Shown: positions 8,129-16,115 of the stretch, piece by piece | Layout: each line of letters starts with the position of its first letter | Numbering within the stretch: the first letter of the stretch is position 1 | Source of the DNA: Zhouia spongiae | GTDB taxonomy: Bacteria > Bacteroidota > Bacteroidia > Flavobacteriales > Flavobacteriaceae | Assembly (NCBI RefSeq): GCF_022760175.1 | Contig: NZ_CP094326.1 | Span: 1,116,001-1,180,000 of the forward strand | Direction of reading: 5' to 3' | DNA length: 64,000 nucleotides | Made by a program: the position numbers and the translations under genes | Notes under the pieces: model-generated | What the model saw: the letters and a program-made list of their open reading frames with translations, nothing else | Told to the model about the DNA's origin: nothing | The model's database searches: none

Positions 8129-9400
8129 TTACAGGTCAAACCCCAGATCGGTTCTGTAATACATCTTATCAAAATCTAATTTCTTCACATTGCTATAAGA
8201 CTTCTCCAGAGCCTCTTTAAAGTTGGTCCCATAAGAAGTTACAGCAATAACACGCCCACCGGAAGTGAGCACTTTATTTCCTTCCAGTTTCGTTCCGGCA
8301 TGGAACACAACGGAATCTTCAATAGTATCTATCCCTGTAATCTCTTTTCCTTTTTCATAGGCTTCAGGATATCCTCCGGACACCACCATTATAGTAGTTG
8401 CAGATCTATCGTCTATTTCTAGTGTTACTTCATCTAATCTTTGTGTTGCAACTGCCTGGAACAGATCAACTAAATCATTTTTAACGCGCGGTAAAACTAC
8501 TTCGGTCTCCGGATCGCCCATACGTACATTGTATTCAATTACATAAGGCTCATTATCTACTTTCATTAAGCCGATAAATACAAAGCCCTTGTATGGAATA
8601 CCGTCTTTACGAAAACCGTCTACCGTTGGTTTTACGATACGATCTTCGACTTTCCGCATAAACTCATCATTTGCAAAAGGAACCGGCGAAACAGCCCCCA
8701 TGCCTCCTGTATTTAATCCTGTATCTCCTTCACCTATGCGTTTGTAGTCCTTTGCATTAGGCAACACTACATAGTTCTTACCATCGGTAAGCACAAATAC
8801 GCTAAGTTCTATTCCTTTTAAAAACTCTTCAATAACCACCTTCGTGCTCGCAGCTCCAAATTTGGCATCGACCAGCATATTTTTAAGTTCTGCTTTTGCT
8901 TCTTCGAGCTTATCGATAATCAGTACCCCTTTTCCGGCAGCAAGCCCATCTGCTTTTAAAACATATGGTGGTTTTAAACTTTCTAAAAAATCATACCCTG
9001 CTTCCAGGTTATCTGCGGTAAAACTTTGGTATGCGGCTGTCGGCACTTTATGGCGTGACATAAATTCTTTGGCAACTTCTTTACTTCCTTCTAATGCTGC
9101 CCCTGCTTTTTGCGGTCCGATCACCGGAATATTCTTTAAAGCCTCGTCCTGTAGAAAAAAGTCTGCTACTCCTTGTACCAAAGGGTCTTCCGGGCCTACT
9201 ACAACCATGTTCACATCATTGGCAACTACAAACTCTTTTATAGCCTCAAAATCGGTTACCCCAATATTTACATTCGTAGCTATTTGCGCTGTTCCGGCAT
9301 TTCCCGGAGCCACATATAAATTACCGATTTTAGGACTTTGTGCTATTTTCCAAGTAAATGTATGTTCTCTTCCTCCAGAACCTAGGATAAGGATATTCAT
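8129..9400 (-). CDS. purD: Phosphoribosylamine-glycine ligase
   Basis: This 423-residue GAR synthetase joins phosphoribosylamine and glycine using ATP, the second step of purine synthesis. The N-terminal loop NILILGSGGREHTF, the segment VVVGPEDPLVQG near residue 70, and the ATP-grasp core (PYVLKADGLAAGKGV near 144; EYNVRMGDPETEVVLP near 290) are all intact. The length is normal. The gene is monocistronic here, with its own -7 element upstream and a terminator downstream, and is not in a pur operon. Confidence 0.97.
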   Translation of the reverse strand: MNILILGSGGREHTFTWKIAQSPKIGNLYVAPGNAGTAQIATNVNIGVTDFEAIKEFVVANDVNMVVVGPEDPLVQGVADFFLQDEALKNIPVIGPQKAGAALEGSKEVAKEFMSRHKVPTAAYQSFTADNLEAGYDFLESLKPPYVLKADGLAAGKGVLIIDKLEEAKAELKNMLVDAKFGAASTKVVIEEFLKGIELSVFVLTDGKNYVVLPNAKDYKRIGEGDTGLNTGGMGAVSPVPFANDEFMRKVEDRIVKPTVDGFRKDGIPYKGFVFIGLMKVDNEPYVIEYNVRMGDPETEVVLPRVKNDLVDLFQAVATQRLDEVTLEIDDRSATTIMVVSGGYPEAYEKGKEITGIDTIEDSVVFHAGTKLEGNKVLTSGGRVIAVTSYGTNFKEALEKSYSNVKKLDFDKMYYRTDLGFDL

Positions 9401-9431
9401 GTCTTATTTAATTAAAAATGAAAATGATTTG

Positions 9432-9440
9432 GCAAAATTA
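9432..9440 (-). promoter_or_regulatory. -7 element for purD
   Basis: The minus strand reads TAATTTTGC, a full match to TAnnTTTG, about 32 bp before the purD start codon and within the 91-bp gap after the UDP-glucuronate decarboxylase gene. Confidence 0.6.
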
Positions 9441-9491
9441 AGGCTTTATAGTGTGATAGCGTAATTTAATTTTGCCCTATTATCAGAAAGC

Positions 9492-10478
9492 TTACTTTTT
9501 GTTATGCATAGAAAAGTCTTTATGTTCTTTTTTATAAAGCTCTTCAGAAGACAGGGATTTAAAATACTCATAGGTAATCCGCATGCCTTCCTCTCTTTCT
9601 ACTTTTGGTTCCCAGTCTAAAACCTCCTTGGCCTTCGATATATCGGGTTGTCTTTGCATCGGGTCGTCTTGAGGCAGCGGCTTGTATACCACTTTCTGGC
9701 CTGTTCCGGTAAGTTTAATGATTTCTTCAGCAAAATCCTTGATGGTAATTTCGTCCGGATTTCCGATATTAACCGGAAGGTGCTCCTTGCTCATCAGCAA
9801 GCGATAGATACCTTCCACCTGGTCGTCTACATAACAAAACGATCTTGTCTGCAATCCATCGCCGAAGATCGTCAGGTCTTCGCCCCGAAGGGCCTGGCCT
9901 ATGAAAGCAGGGATAACCCTGCCGTCATTTAAACGCATCCTCGGCCCGTAGGTATTAAAGATCCGAACAATACGGGTATCCAGACCATGAAAACGATGAT
10001 AAGCCATCGTAATAGATTCCATAAATCTTTTAGCCTCGTCATAAACTCCACGCGGGCCAATAGTACTTACGTTCCCATAGTAATCTTCTGATTGCGGATG
10101 TACCAGCGGATCTCCATATACTTCAGAAGTTGAGGCTATCAGAATCCTGGCATCCTTTTCTTTTGCCAATCCGAGAAGGTTATGGGTGCCTAAAGCTCCT
10201 ACCTTAAGAGTCTGAATCGGTATTTTCAAATAGTCGATAGGACTTGCTGGTGAAGCAAAATGCAGAATATAGTCCAGTTTACCCGGAACATGAACAAACT
10301 TGGTTACATCGTGATGATAGAATTCAAAATTCTCCTGTTTGAACAAGTGCTCTATATTTTTAAGATCGCCGGTAATAAGATTATCCATCCCTATTACATA
10401 AAACCCTTCCTTGATAAATCTATCACACAGATGTGATCCTAAAAAACCGGCTGCGCCGGTAATGAGTACTCTTTTCAT
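9492..10478 (-). CDS. UDP-glucuronic acid decarboxylase
   Basis: This 328-residue SDR enzyme converts UDP-glucuronate to UDP-xylose (UXS family). It has the NAD-binding motif GAAGFLGSH at residues 8-16, the catalytic YDEAK near 155 and the family signature [11 protein letters not shown] near 70. The [10 protein letters not shown] and [12 protein letters not shown] segments are classic for UXS. It begins 9 bp after ugd on the same strand, so product and substrate are made by adjacent genes. UDP-xylose would serve as a donor for surface glycan. Confidence 0.92.
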   Translation of the reverse strand: MKRVLITGAAGFLGSHLCDRFIKEGFYVIGMDNLITGDLKNIEHLFKQENFEFYHHDVTKFVHVPGKLDYILHFASPASPIDYLKIPIQTLKVGALGTHNLLGLAKEKDARILIASTSEVYGDPLVHPQSEDYYGNVSTIGPRGVYDEAKRFMESITMAYHRFHGLDTRIVRIFNTYGPRMRLNDGRVIPAFIGQALRGEDLTIFGDGLQTRSFCYVDDQVEGIYRLLMSKEHLPVNIGNPDEITIKDFAEEIIKLTGTGQKVVYKPLPQDDPMQRQPDISKAKEVLDWEPKVEREEGMRITYEYFKSLSSEELYKKEHKDFSMHNKK

Positions 10479-10487
10479 TAGTATTAT

Positions 10488-11891
10488 TTATGCTCCTTCG
10501 CCTATTTTGTAATATACAAAGCCTATTTCTTTTAATTTTTGCTTGTCTAAGATACCTCTTCCGTCAAAAACAAAAGCAGGTTTCTGCATGTTATTATATA
10601 TCTTTTGCCAATCATAGGTCTTAAATGCATCCCACTCGGTAAGTACGGCTATAGCGTGCGCTCCCTTACAGGCTTCATATGGATCTTGATGTACTTTTAA
10701 TCCTTTTCTGTTTTCTTCTGAAGCCCTGGTATTTAAATAATCGAGGTCGGCATACATCCGCTCTTCCACCACTTTAGGATCGTACACATGTACTGCTGAT
10801 TGTTCGTTCAACAGGTCGTCGGCTACATAAATAGCCGCTGATTCCCTGGTATCGTTGGTATCTTTTTTAAAAGCCCATCCGAGGAAGGCGATCTTCTTGC
10901 CTGAAACTGTATTATACAAGGTGCTCACGATATTATCGGCAAAACGTCTTTTCTGGTGGTCGTTCATCATGATCACCTGCTCCCAATAGTCTGCTACTTC
11001 ATTCAAACCATAGGTTTTGGCTATATATACCAGGTTAAGAATGTCTTTCTGGAAACATGATCCTCCAAATCCTACGGAGGCCTTTAAGAATTTTGGTCCT
11101 ATACGGCTGTCCATTCCGATAGCCTTGGCCACTTCGTTTACATCTGCTCCTGTTTTTTCACATAGCTCCGACATCGCATTGATAGAAGAAACACGTTGTG
11201 CCAAAAAGGCATTGGCTGTGAGCTTTGACAGTTCGGAAGACCAGATGTTCGTCGTCAGGATCTGTGCTTGCGGCACCCAGCTTGCATACACATCAACCAA
11301 CGCCTGAATAGCTTCCTCACCCTCAGCAGTAGTATCTCCACCGATCAATACTCTGTCCGGGTTCATCAGGTCGGCTATAGCCGTCCCTTCTGCTAAAAAC
11401 TCCGGATTGGACAGTATCTGAAATTTTATTCCGTTTCCGTTGCCTGTGTTATCGAGTATATTTTTAATAGCTGATGCCGTTCGTACGGGAAGGGTAGATT
11501 TTTCTACTACAATTTTATCGTCTTTAGCTACACGTGCAATCTGACGTGCGCATAGTTCTATATATTTCAGATCGGCTGCCATCCCTTTTCCTTTACCGTA
11601 GGTTTTGGTTGGTGTGTTTACCGATATAAAGATCATTTCTGCCTCATCGATGGCTTTATCTACTTCGGTAGAGAAGAAAAGGTTTCGGCCACGGGCTTCA
11701 GCCACTACGGTATCTAATCCTGGTTCATAAACCGGTAATTTAGACAGATCTTTATCGTTCCACGCAGCAATACGGGCTTCATTGATATCTACAACCGTTA
11801 CTTTTATATCCGGACATTTCTGTGCGATAACCGCCATGGTAGGGCCTCCTACGTAGCCGGCTCCAATACAACAAATGTTTTTTATTTTCAT
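10488..11891 (-). CDS. ugd: UDP-glucose 6-dehydrogenase
   Basis: This 467-residue enzyme oxidises UDP-glucose to UDP-glucuronate with two NAD+. It has an N-terminal Rossmann motif GAGYVGGPT (residues 11-19), the catalytic cysteine in [10 protein letters not shown] near 270, and a C-terminal UDP-binding domain with [12 protein letters not shown]. The N-terminal wording ([17 protein letters not shown]) is that of the longer, animal-type UGDH branch. It is probably co-transcribed with the downstream UXS gene. Confidence 0.94.
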   Translation of the reverse strand: MKIKNICCIGAGYVGGPTMAVIAQKCPDIKVTVVDINEARIAAWNDKDLSKLPVYEPGLDTVVAEARGRNLFFSTEVDKAIDEAEMIFISVNTPTKTYGKGKGMAADLKYIELCARQIARVAKDDKIVVEKSTLPVRTASAIKNILDNTGNGNGIKFQILSNPEFLAEGTAIADLMNPDRVLIGGDTTAEGEEAIQALVDVYASWVPQAQILTTNIWSSELSKLTANAFLAQRVSSINAMSELCEKTGADVNEVAKAIGMDSRIGPKFLKASVGFGGSCFQKDILNLVYIAKTYGLNEVADYWEQVIMMNDHQKRRFADNIVSTLYNTVSGKKIAFLGWAFKKDTNDTRESAAIYVADDLLNEQSAVHVYDPKVVEERMYADLDYLNTRASEENRKGLKVHQDPYEACKGAHAIAVLTEWDAFKTYDWQKIYNNMQKPAFVFDGRGILDKQKLKEIGFVYYKIGEGA

Positions 11892-12119
11892 GATTTTAAA
11901 TATTTTTATTTACTATATCTCAACCAATTAAAAACAAAGGAGGTTATAAAATCCTTTTTTGGTCAGATCGTCCGATCGACCTAAGTTTCCTGATGTCCGT
12001 TCCTTCTGAACAAGATTTGAAACAGCTTTATAATTTACGGCTGATAAAAGTACTATAATTCTATTCTACTACAAACAAAGCTGATTAAAGGCAGGAATTT
12101 TCTATGAATCGTTTTTTAT
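11892..12119. other. Gap between rfbD and ugd
   Basis: No gene is seen in these 228 bp. A near-perfect GC-rich inverted repeat (GGTCaGATCG/CGATCgGACC, 11961-11981) without a T-run is the only structure. It could be a regulator site or the base of a leader hairpin for ugd. Confidence 0.4.
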
Positions 12120-12908
12120 TTAACTGACTCTGTTTGTTGCTTTTAAAACACTGTATTCCGGTCGCTTAGCTAACGTTCTAAACGATCCTTTTCTAAGTGT
12201 TATCTTGTTTTCCAATTGGTGTTCTTTTAAAATGGAAAAGGCAAAATCGAACCAGGTCATTACCTCAGCATCAGCAAAATGACAGACTCCATAACTGCCG
12301 CCGGATTGTATCAATTTAAAAATATACCTGCATAAACTTTCCGTATTGGTAGGGCTTCCGGTTTGTTCATCGGTTATTATCAGCTCTGATCCGGTTCGCG
12401 CTTTATTAAGGATTGTTCGATAAAAATTCTTTCCATACTTTTTGCTGTACAACCAGGATGTTCGGACAATAAAAAACTGATCGATCATGCTTTGAATAAT
12501 TTTTTCACCCTCGAGTTTGGACTTTCCGTAAACGTTTATCGGATTGGTTGCATCAGACGGCAAATACGGAGTACTTTTTTGTCCGTCGAAAACATAATCC
12601 GTAGATATATGAATCAAGGATGCACCGGTATTTTTGCATGCCTTTACAACATTTTCAACCCCTTTTACATTCACCGCATATGCTTTTTCAGGTTCTCTTT
12701 CTGAATTCTCCACATCTGTGTACGCCGCCGTATTTATACAGATATAAGGCTGTTCGCGAGTGAAAGCTTCCAATACTTTATTTTCATCAGTAATATCCAG
12801 CTCTTCAGAAGAAAAGAAGGCAAATTCATAACCGGAACACTCATCCTGTAATTCCCGGATGGTTCTTCCAAGCTGTCCATGACCCCCGGTAACTAAAATC
12901 TTCCTCAT
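12120..12908 (-). CDS. rfbD: dTDP-4-dehydrorhamnose reductase, short C-terminus
   Basis: This 262-residue SDR enzyme makes the last step to dTDP-L-rhamnose. It shows the NADPH motif GGHGQLGRTI (residues 8-17), STDYVFDG near 104 and catalytic YGKSK near 127. It ends AKRPEYSVLKATNRVS and stops there. Most homologues carry about 20-25 more residues ending in a W..L helix. I found no continuation in the other two frames downstream, so the tail appears lost rather than frameshifted. The ATG overlaps the rfbC stop by 4 bp. Confidence 0.92.
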   Translation of the reverse strand: MRKILVTGGHGQLGRTIRELQDECSGYEFAFFSSEELDITDENKVLEAFTREQPYICINTAAYTDVENSEREPEKAYAVNVKGVENVVKACKNTGASLIHISTDYVFDGQKSTPYLPSDATNPINVYGKSKLEGEKIIQSMIDQFFIVRTSWLYSKKYGKNFYRTILNKARTGSELIITDEQTGSPTNTESLCRYIFKLIQSGGSYGVCHFADAEVMTWFDFAFSILKEHQLENKITLRKGSFRTLAKRPEYSVLKATNRVS

Positions 12909-13450
12909 AGGCGGGCATCTTTTAATTTAGGCAGGGATGCATCGCGGTCAGAAAGTATGATCTCATCTTTCGGCAACATCCAGTCAATGTTAATATCCGG
13001 ATCATTATATACAACTCCCCCTTCGGCTTCCTTCTGATAAAAACTATCACATTTGTAAAAGAACTCAGCCGTTTCACTGAGTGTTATAAAGCCATGAGCA
13101 AACCCTTTGGGAATAAAAACCTGCTTTTTGTTTTCATCGGATAACTCGACAGCTATATAATCTCCAAATGTCGGTGAATCTTTTCTCAGGTCTACTGCTA
13201 CATCAAGTACTCTGCCTCTTAGCACTCTTACCAGTTTGGCCTGTGCGTATGCTCCGACTTGATAATGAAGTGCCCTGACGACCCCTTTATACGAACACGA
13301 CTGGTTGTCCTGAACAAAATCTACTTTTTCCCCAATAGCCGCTTCAAATTCCTGTTGATTAAAGCTTTCAAAAAAACAGCCTCTATGGTCATGGTATACA
13401 CGGGGTTCTATTATATAACACCCTTTTAACTTCGTTTCCGTAACTTTCAT
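12905..13450 (-). CDS. rfbC: dTDP-4-dehydrorhamnose 3,5-epimerase
   Basis: This 181-residue cupin epimerase of the rhamnose pathway has the catalytic region FVQDNQSCSYKGVVRALHYQ around residues 45-64 and the second conserved block FIPKGFAHGFITLS near 132. The length is normal. It lies 8 bp after rfbA and overlaps rfbD by 4 bp, so the genes are tightly coupled. Confidence 0.96.
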   Translation of the reverse strand: MKVTETKLKGCYIIEPRVYHDHRGCFFESFNQQEFEAAIGEKVDFVQDNQSCSYKGVVRALHYQVGAYAQAKLVRVLRGRVLDVAVDLRKDSPTFGDYIAVELSDENKKQVFIPKGFAHGFITLSETAEFFYKCDSFYQKEAEGGVVYNDPDINIDWMLPKDEIILSDRDASLPKLKDARL

Positions 13451-13458
13451 TATTGATG

Positions 13459-14328
13459 TTAATCGTTTTCTTTAAGCATTCCTAACAGGTTCTTCCCGTA
13501 CCCGCTCTTTAAAAGCGGCTCTGCAAGCTTTTTGAACCGGGTGGAATCGATATACCCCATTTCGTATGCCGCTGCTTCTATGGAGCCTATTTTGAGTCCC
13601 TGACGTTCTTCTATAACCTCAACAAACTGAGAAGCCTGCATCAGCGATTGAAAAGTACCTGTATCTAACCAGGCTGTCCCCCTGTCTAAAATACTCACTT
13701 TAAGTTTGCCCCTTTTTAAATATTCTTTATTCACATCTGTAATTTCCAGTTCCCTGCGTTTACTCGGCTGAATATTTTTGGCGATGGCCACAACATCATT
13801 ATCATAGAAATAAATTCCGGGAACTACATAATTCGATTTCGGATTTTCCGGCTTTTCTTCTATCGAGATAACCTTCCCTGTTTTATCAAATTCGACCACG
13901 CCGTATCTATTTGGATTGTGAACATGATAGGCATATATAATCCCTCCGTCGGGGTCGTTATTTTTCTGTAGCAATTCAGATAACCCGGCTCCGTAAAAGA
14001 TATTATCTCCTAAAATCAGTGCCACTTTGCTGTTTCCTATAAACCTTTCACCAATAATGAAGGCTTCTGCCAGTCCGTTGGGTTCTTCCTGTACTTCATA
14101 TTCAAATGAACAGCCAAACTTTTTACCGTCTCCCAGTAATCTTTTAAATAAAGGGAGGTCGTCCGGTGTTGATATGATTAATATTTCTCTTATCCCTGCA
14201 TACATAAGCGTAGACAACGGGTAGTAAATCATGGGCTTGTCGTAAACAGGCATCAGCTGTTTGCTAACACTTAGTGTTATCGGGTGTAAACGCGTGCCGG
14301 AACCTCCTGCCAGAATTATTCCTTTCAT
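13459..14328 (-). CDS. rfbA: Glucose-1-phosphate thymidylyltransferase
   Basis: This 289-residue nucleotidyltransferase makes dTDP-glucose from dTTP and glucose-1-phosphate, the first step of the rhamnose pathway. It has the signature [11 protein letters not shown] (residues 8-18), [20 protein letters not shown] (23-42) and LGDNIFYG near 108. The length is standard for RmlA. It is separated from rfbB by a 261-bp gap holding a 99-bp direct repeat. Confidence 0.96.
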   Translation of the reverse strand: MKGIILAGGSGTRLHPITLSVSKQLMPVYDKPMIYYPLSTLMYAGIREILIISTPDDLPLFKRLLGDGKKFGCSFEYEVQEEPNGLAEAFIIGERFIGNSKVALILGDNIFYGAGLSELLQKNNDPDGGIIYAYHVHNPNRYGVVEFDKTGKVISIEEKPENPKSNYVVPGIYFYDNDVVAIAKNIQPSKRRELEITDVNKEYLKRGKLKVSILDRGTAWLDTGTFQSLMQASQFVEVIEERQGLKIGSIEAAAYEMGYIDSTRFKKLAEPLLKSGYGKNLLGMLKEND

Positions 14329-14364
14329 TTATAGTGATGGTGTTATCGAGTTATGCTGTTATCA

Positions 14365-14463
14365 AGTTATGGTGTTACGCTGTGATACTTCCTGGTTTAG
14401 AATACATTCATAATTTTAGTTCTTTATAACTTCATAACCTGGTCACTGCATAACATCGTAACT
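14365..14463. repeat. 99-bp direct repeat, copy 1
   Basis: This copy matches copy 2 at 97 of 99 positions, with a 128-bp offset. It is made of short degenerate GTTAT/GTTAC words and has no open frame. It lies between rfbB (upstream) and rfbA (downstream) on the transcribed strand, so it would be in the operon mRNA if the two are co-transcribed. Confidence 0.9.
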
Positions 14464-14492
14464 GTTTTCGTGATGCTGTTACCTTGTTACCG

Positions 14493-14591
14493 AGTTATGG
14501 TGTTACGCTGTGATACTTCCTGGTTTAGAATACATTCATAATTTTAGTTCTTTACAACTTCATAACCCGGTCACTGCATAACATCGTAACT
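14493..14591. repeat. 99-bp direct repeat, copy 2
   Basis: This is the second copy, differing from the first at two C/T positions near its centre. Its last two bases lie inside the rfbB stop codon (14590-14592). The 29 bp between copies also resemble the flank of copy 1, so the true duplicated unit may be slightly longer with a small indel. Confidence 0.9.
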
Positions 14592-15669
14592 ATTTCCCAT
14601 ACTGCTTATTATAGTACTTCTGATATTCTCCCGAAGTAACATGAGTTAACCACTCTTCATTTTCCAGGTACCAATCGATGGCCTTATCGAGTCCTTCTTC
14701 GAAAGTTACGGATGGTTTCCACCCCAGTTCTTTATTGATCTTTGTAGCATCTATGGCATACCGAAGATCGTGTCCGGGTCTGTCTTTAACAAAGGTGATT
14801 AATTTTTCCGAAGTACCTTTTGCTCTTCCCAGTTTTTTGTCCATCAATTTACAAAGTAACTTAACCAAATCTATATTCTTCCATTCATTGAAACCGCCAA
14901 TATTGTACGTTTCTCCATTTTTTCCTTCATGATAAATAAGGTCGATAGCCACTGCATGATCCATAACATACAACCAGTCGCGTGTATAATTTCCGTCTCC
15001 ATATACCGGGAGAGGCTTGTTATTAATAATATTATTAATGAACAGGGGAATTAATTTTTCCGGAAATTGATTAGGTCCGTAGTTGTTTGAACAATTAGAT
15101 ATTACATAAGGCATCCCGAAAGTTTCTCCATAGGCCCGCACAAAATGATCCGAACTGGCTTTAGATGCAGAATAGGGTGAATTTGGGTCGTAAGCTGTGG
15201 TTTCCGTAAAAAAACCTGTCGCGCCCAGGCTACCATACACCTCATCGGTACTGATATGGTAAAACCTTTTCCCTTCCCAGCTATGCTGCCACAAAGCTTT
15301 AAAAGCGTTCAGCAGAACCATCGTGCCCAAAATATTGGTTTTCGCAAAAGCCAACGGGTCTTTTATAGATCGATCTACATGGCTTTCGGCAGCGAGATGA
15401 ATAATGCTGTCAAACTTATATTCAATAAAAAGACGGTTTACAAAAGCTTCATCTGTTATATCTCCTTTTACAAACTTATAATTGGATTTGTCCTGGATAT
15501 CCTTCAGGTTCTCCAAGTTACCGGCATAGGTAAGTGCATCCAGGTTAAAGATCAGATCGTCCGGATAGGTATTCACAAAATACCTTACTACATGAGAACC
15601 AATGAACCCCGCCCCTCCGGTTATCAGGATCTTTTTCGTTATTGATTTATTTATATTCGAGTTATTCAT
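14590..15669 (-). CDS. rfbB: dTDP-glucose 4,6-dehydratase
   Basis: This 359-residue SDR enzyme is the second step of the dTDP-rhamnose pathway. NAD-binding GGAGFIGSH is at residues 18-26, STDEVYG near 140 and catalytic YSASK near 168. It begins MNNSNINKSITKK, about 12 residues longer at the N-terminus than many homologues. It is the first gene of the rhamnose set, and its start lies 3 bp after the stop of the chimeric remnant upstream. Confidence 0.96.
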   Translation of the reverse strand: MNNSNINKSITKKILITGGAGFIGSHVVRYFVNTYPDDLIFNLDALTYAGNLENLKDIQDKSNYKFVKGDITDEAFVNRLFIEYKFDSIIHLAAESHVDRSIKDPLAFAKTNILGTMVLLNAFKALWQHSWEGKRFYHISTDEVYGSLGATGFFTETTAYDPNSPYSASKASSDHFVRAYGETFGMPYVISNCSNNYGPNQFPEKLIPLFINNIINNKPLPVYGDGNYTRDWLYVMDHAVAIDLIYHEGKNGETYNIGGFNEWKNIDLVKLLCKLMDKKLGRAKGTSEKLITFVKDRPGHDLRYAIDATKINKELGWKPSVTFEEGLDKAIDWYLENEEWLTHVTSGEYQKYYNKQYGK

Positions 15670-15672
15670 CTT

Positions 15673-15858
15673 TTACTTCTTGCCTGTGAAATAAGATTTG
15701 AGACGATTCCTCAAATACATTTTCCCATAATATGTTTTTAAATACTTTTCACGTTTCAAAGCATCTTCTTGATCTATACATCCTTCAAAATATATTAATT
15801 TAAAAGGTCTTCGATGTTTGGTTGAAGTTACTTTACCTCTTTGATGAGCTTCAAACCT
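15673..15858 (-). pseudogene. GIY-YIG nuclease family C-terminal remnant
   Basis: On the minus strand 61 codons from 15858 to a TAA at 15673-15675 read RFEAHQRGKVTSTKHRRPF and then KLIYFEGC, with DALKREKYLK further on. This is the C-terminal two-thirds of the small GIY-YIG superfamily proteins common in Bacteroidota. The N-terminal half with the GIY and YIG motifs is absent. There is no in-frame start, and a stop lies 14 codons upstream. It abuts a broken higA gene on its 5' side. Confidence 0.8.
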
Positions 15859-16062
15859 TTTTGTTTTAGATTCATTTCTTCCATTCGAATTTTAATGGCT
15901 TCAATCGGATAGATAATATTAATTCTCATGGTTATCTATTAACATTGTTAATATTTCTGCTTCATCTCCTTCTTTTGTATCCGACGTTGCGTCAAAGATA
16001 ATTTCAAGCCTTTCTAATACTTTCTCGTAATCCTGTTCTGATTTTATAGGTTTAATTTTCAT
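15859..16062 (-). pseudogene. Frameshifted, truncated HigA-type antitoxin
   Basis: From an ATG at 16062 the minus strand reads 47 codons (MKIKPIKSEQDYEKVLERLE, then IIFDATSDTKEGDEAEILTM) to a stop at 15919. The next frame resumes with YPIEAIKIRMEEMNLKQKG, the standard start of the HigA helix-turn-helix domain. The rest of that domain is replaced by the GIY-YIG tail. So the antitoxin carries a frameshift and a C-terminal deletion. No HigB toxin gene is present in the 53 bp upstream. The reading is by family pattern. Confidence 0.75.
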
Positions 16063-16115
16063 CTGTTTATCCTATTGTTCTTAAGAAGAGGGATTTCTAT
16101 TCAATCCAAATGGAT

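Noticed and set aside
11535-11545. A further CACGTG near 11,537 as a third parS site
   Set aside because: Only the 6-bp core is present; the flanking TGTTyC/GrAACA bases are missing.
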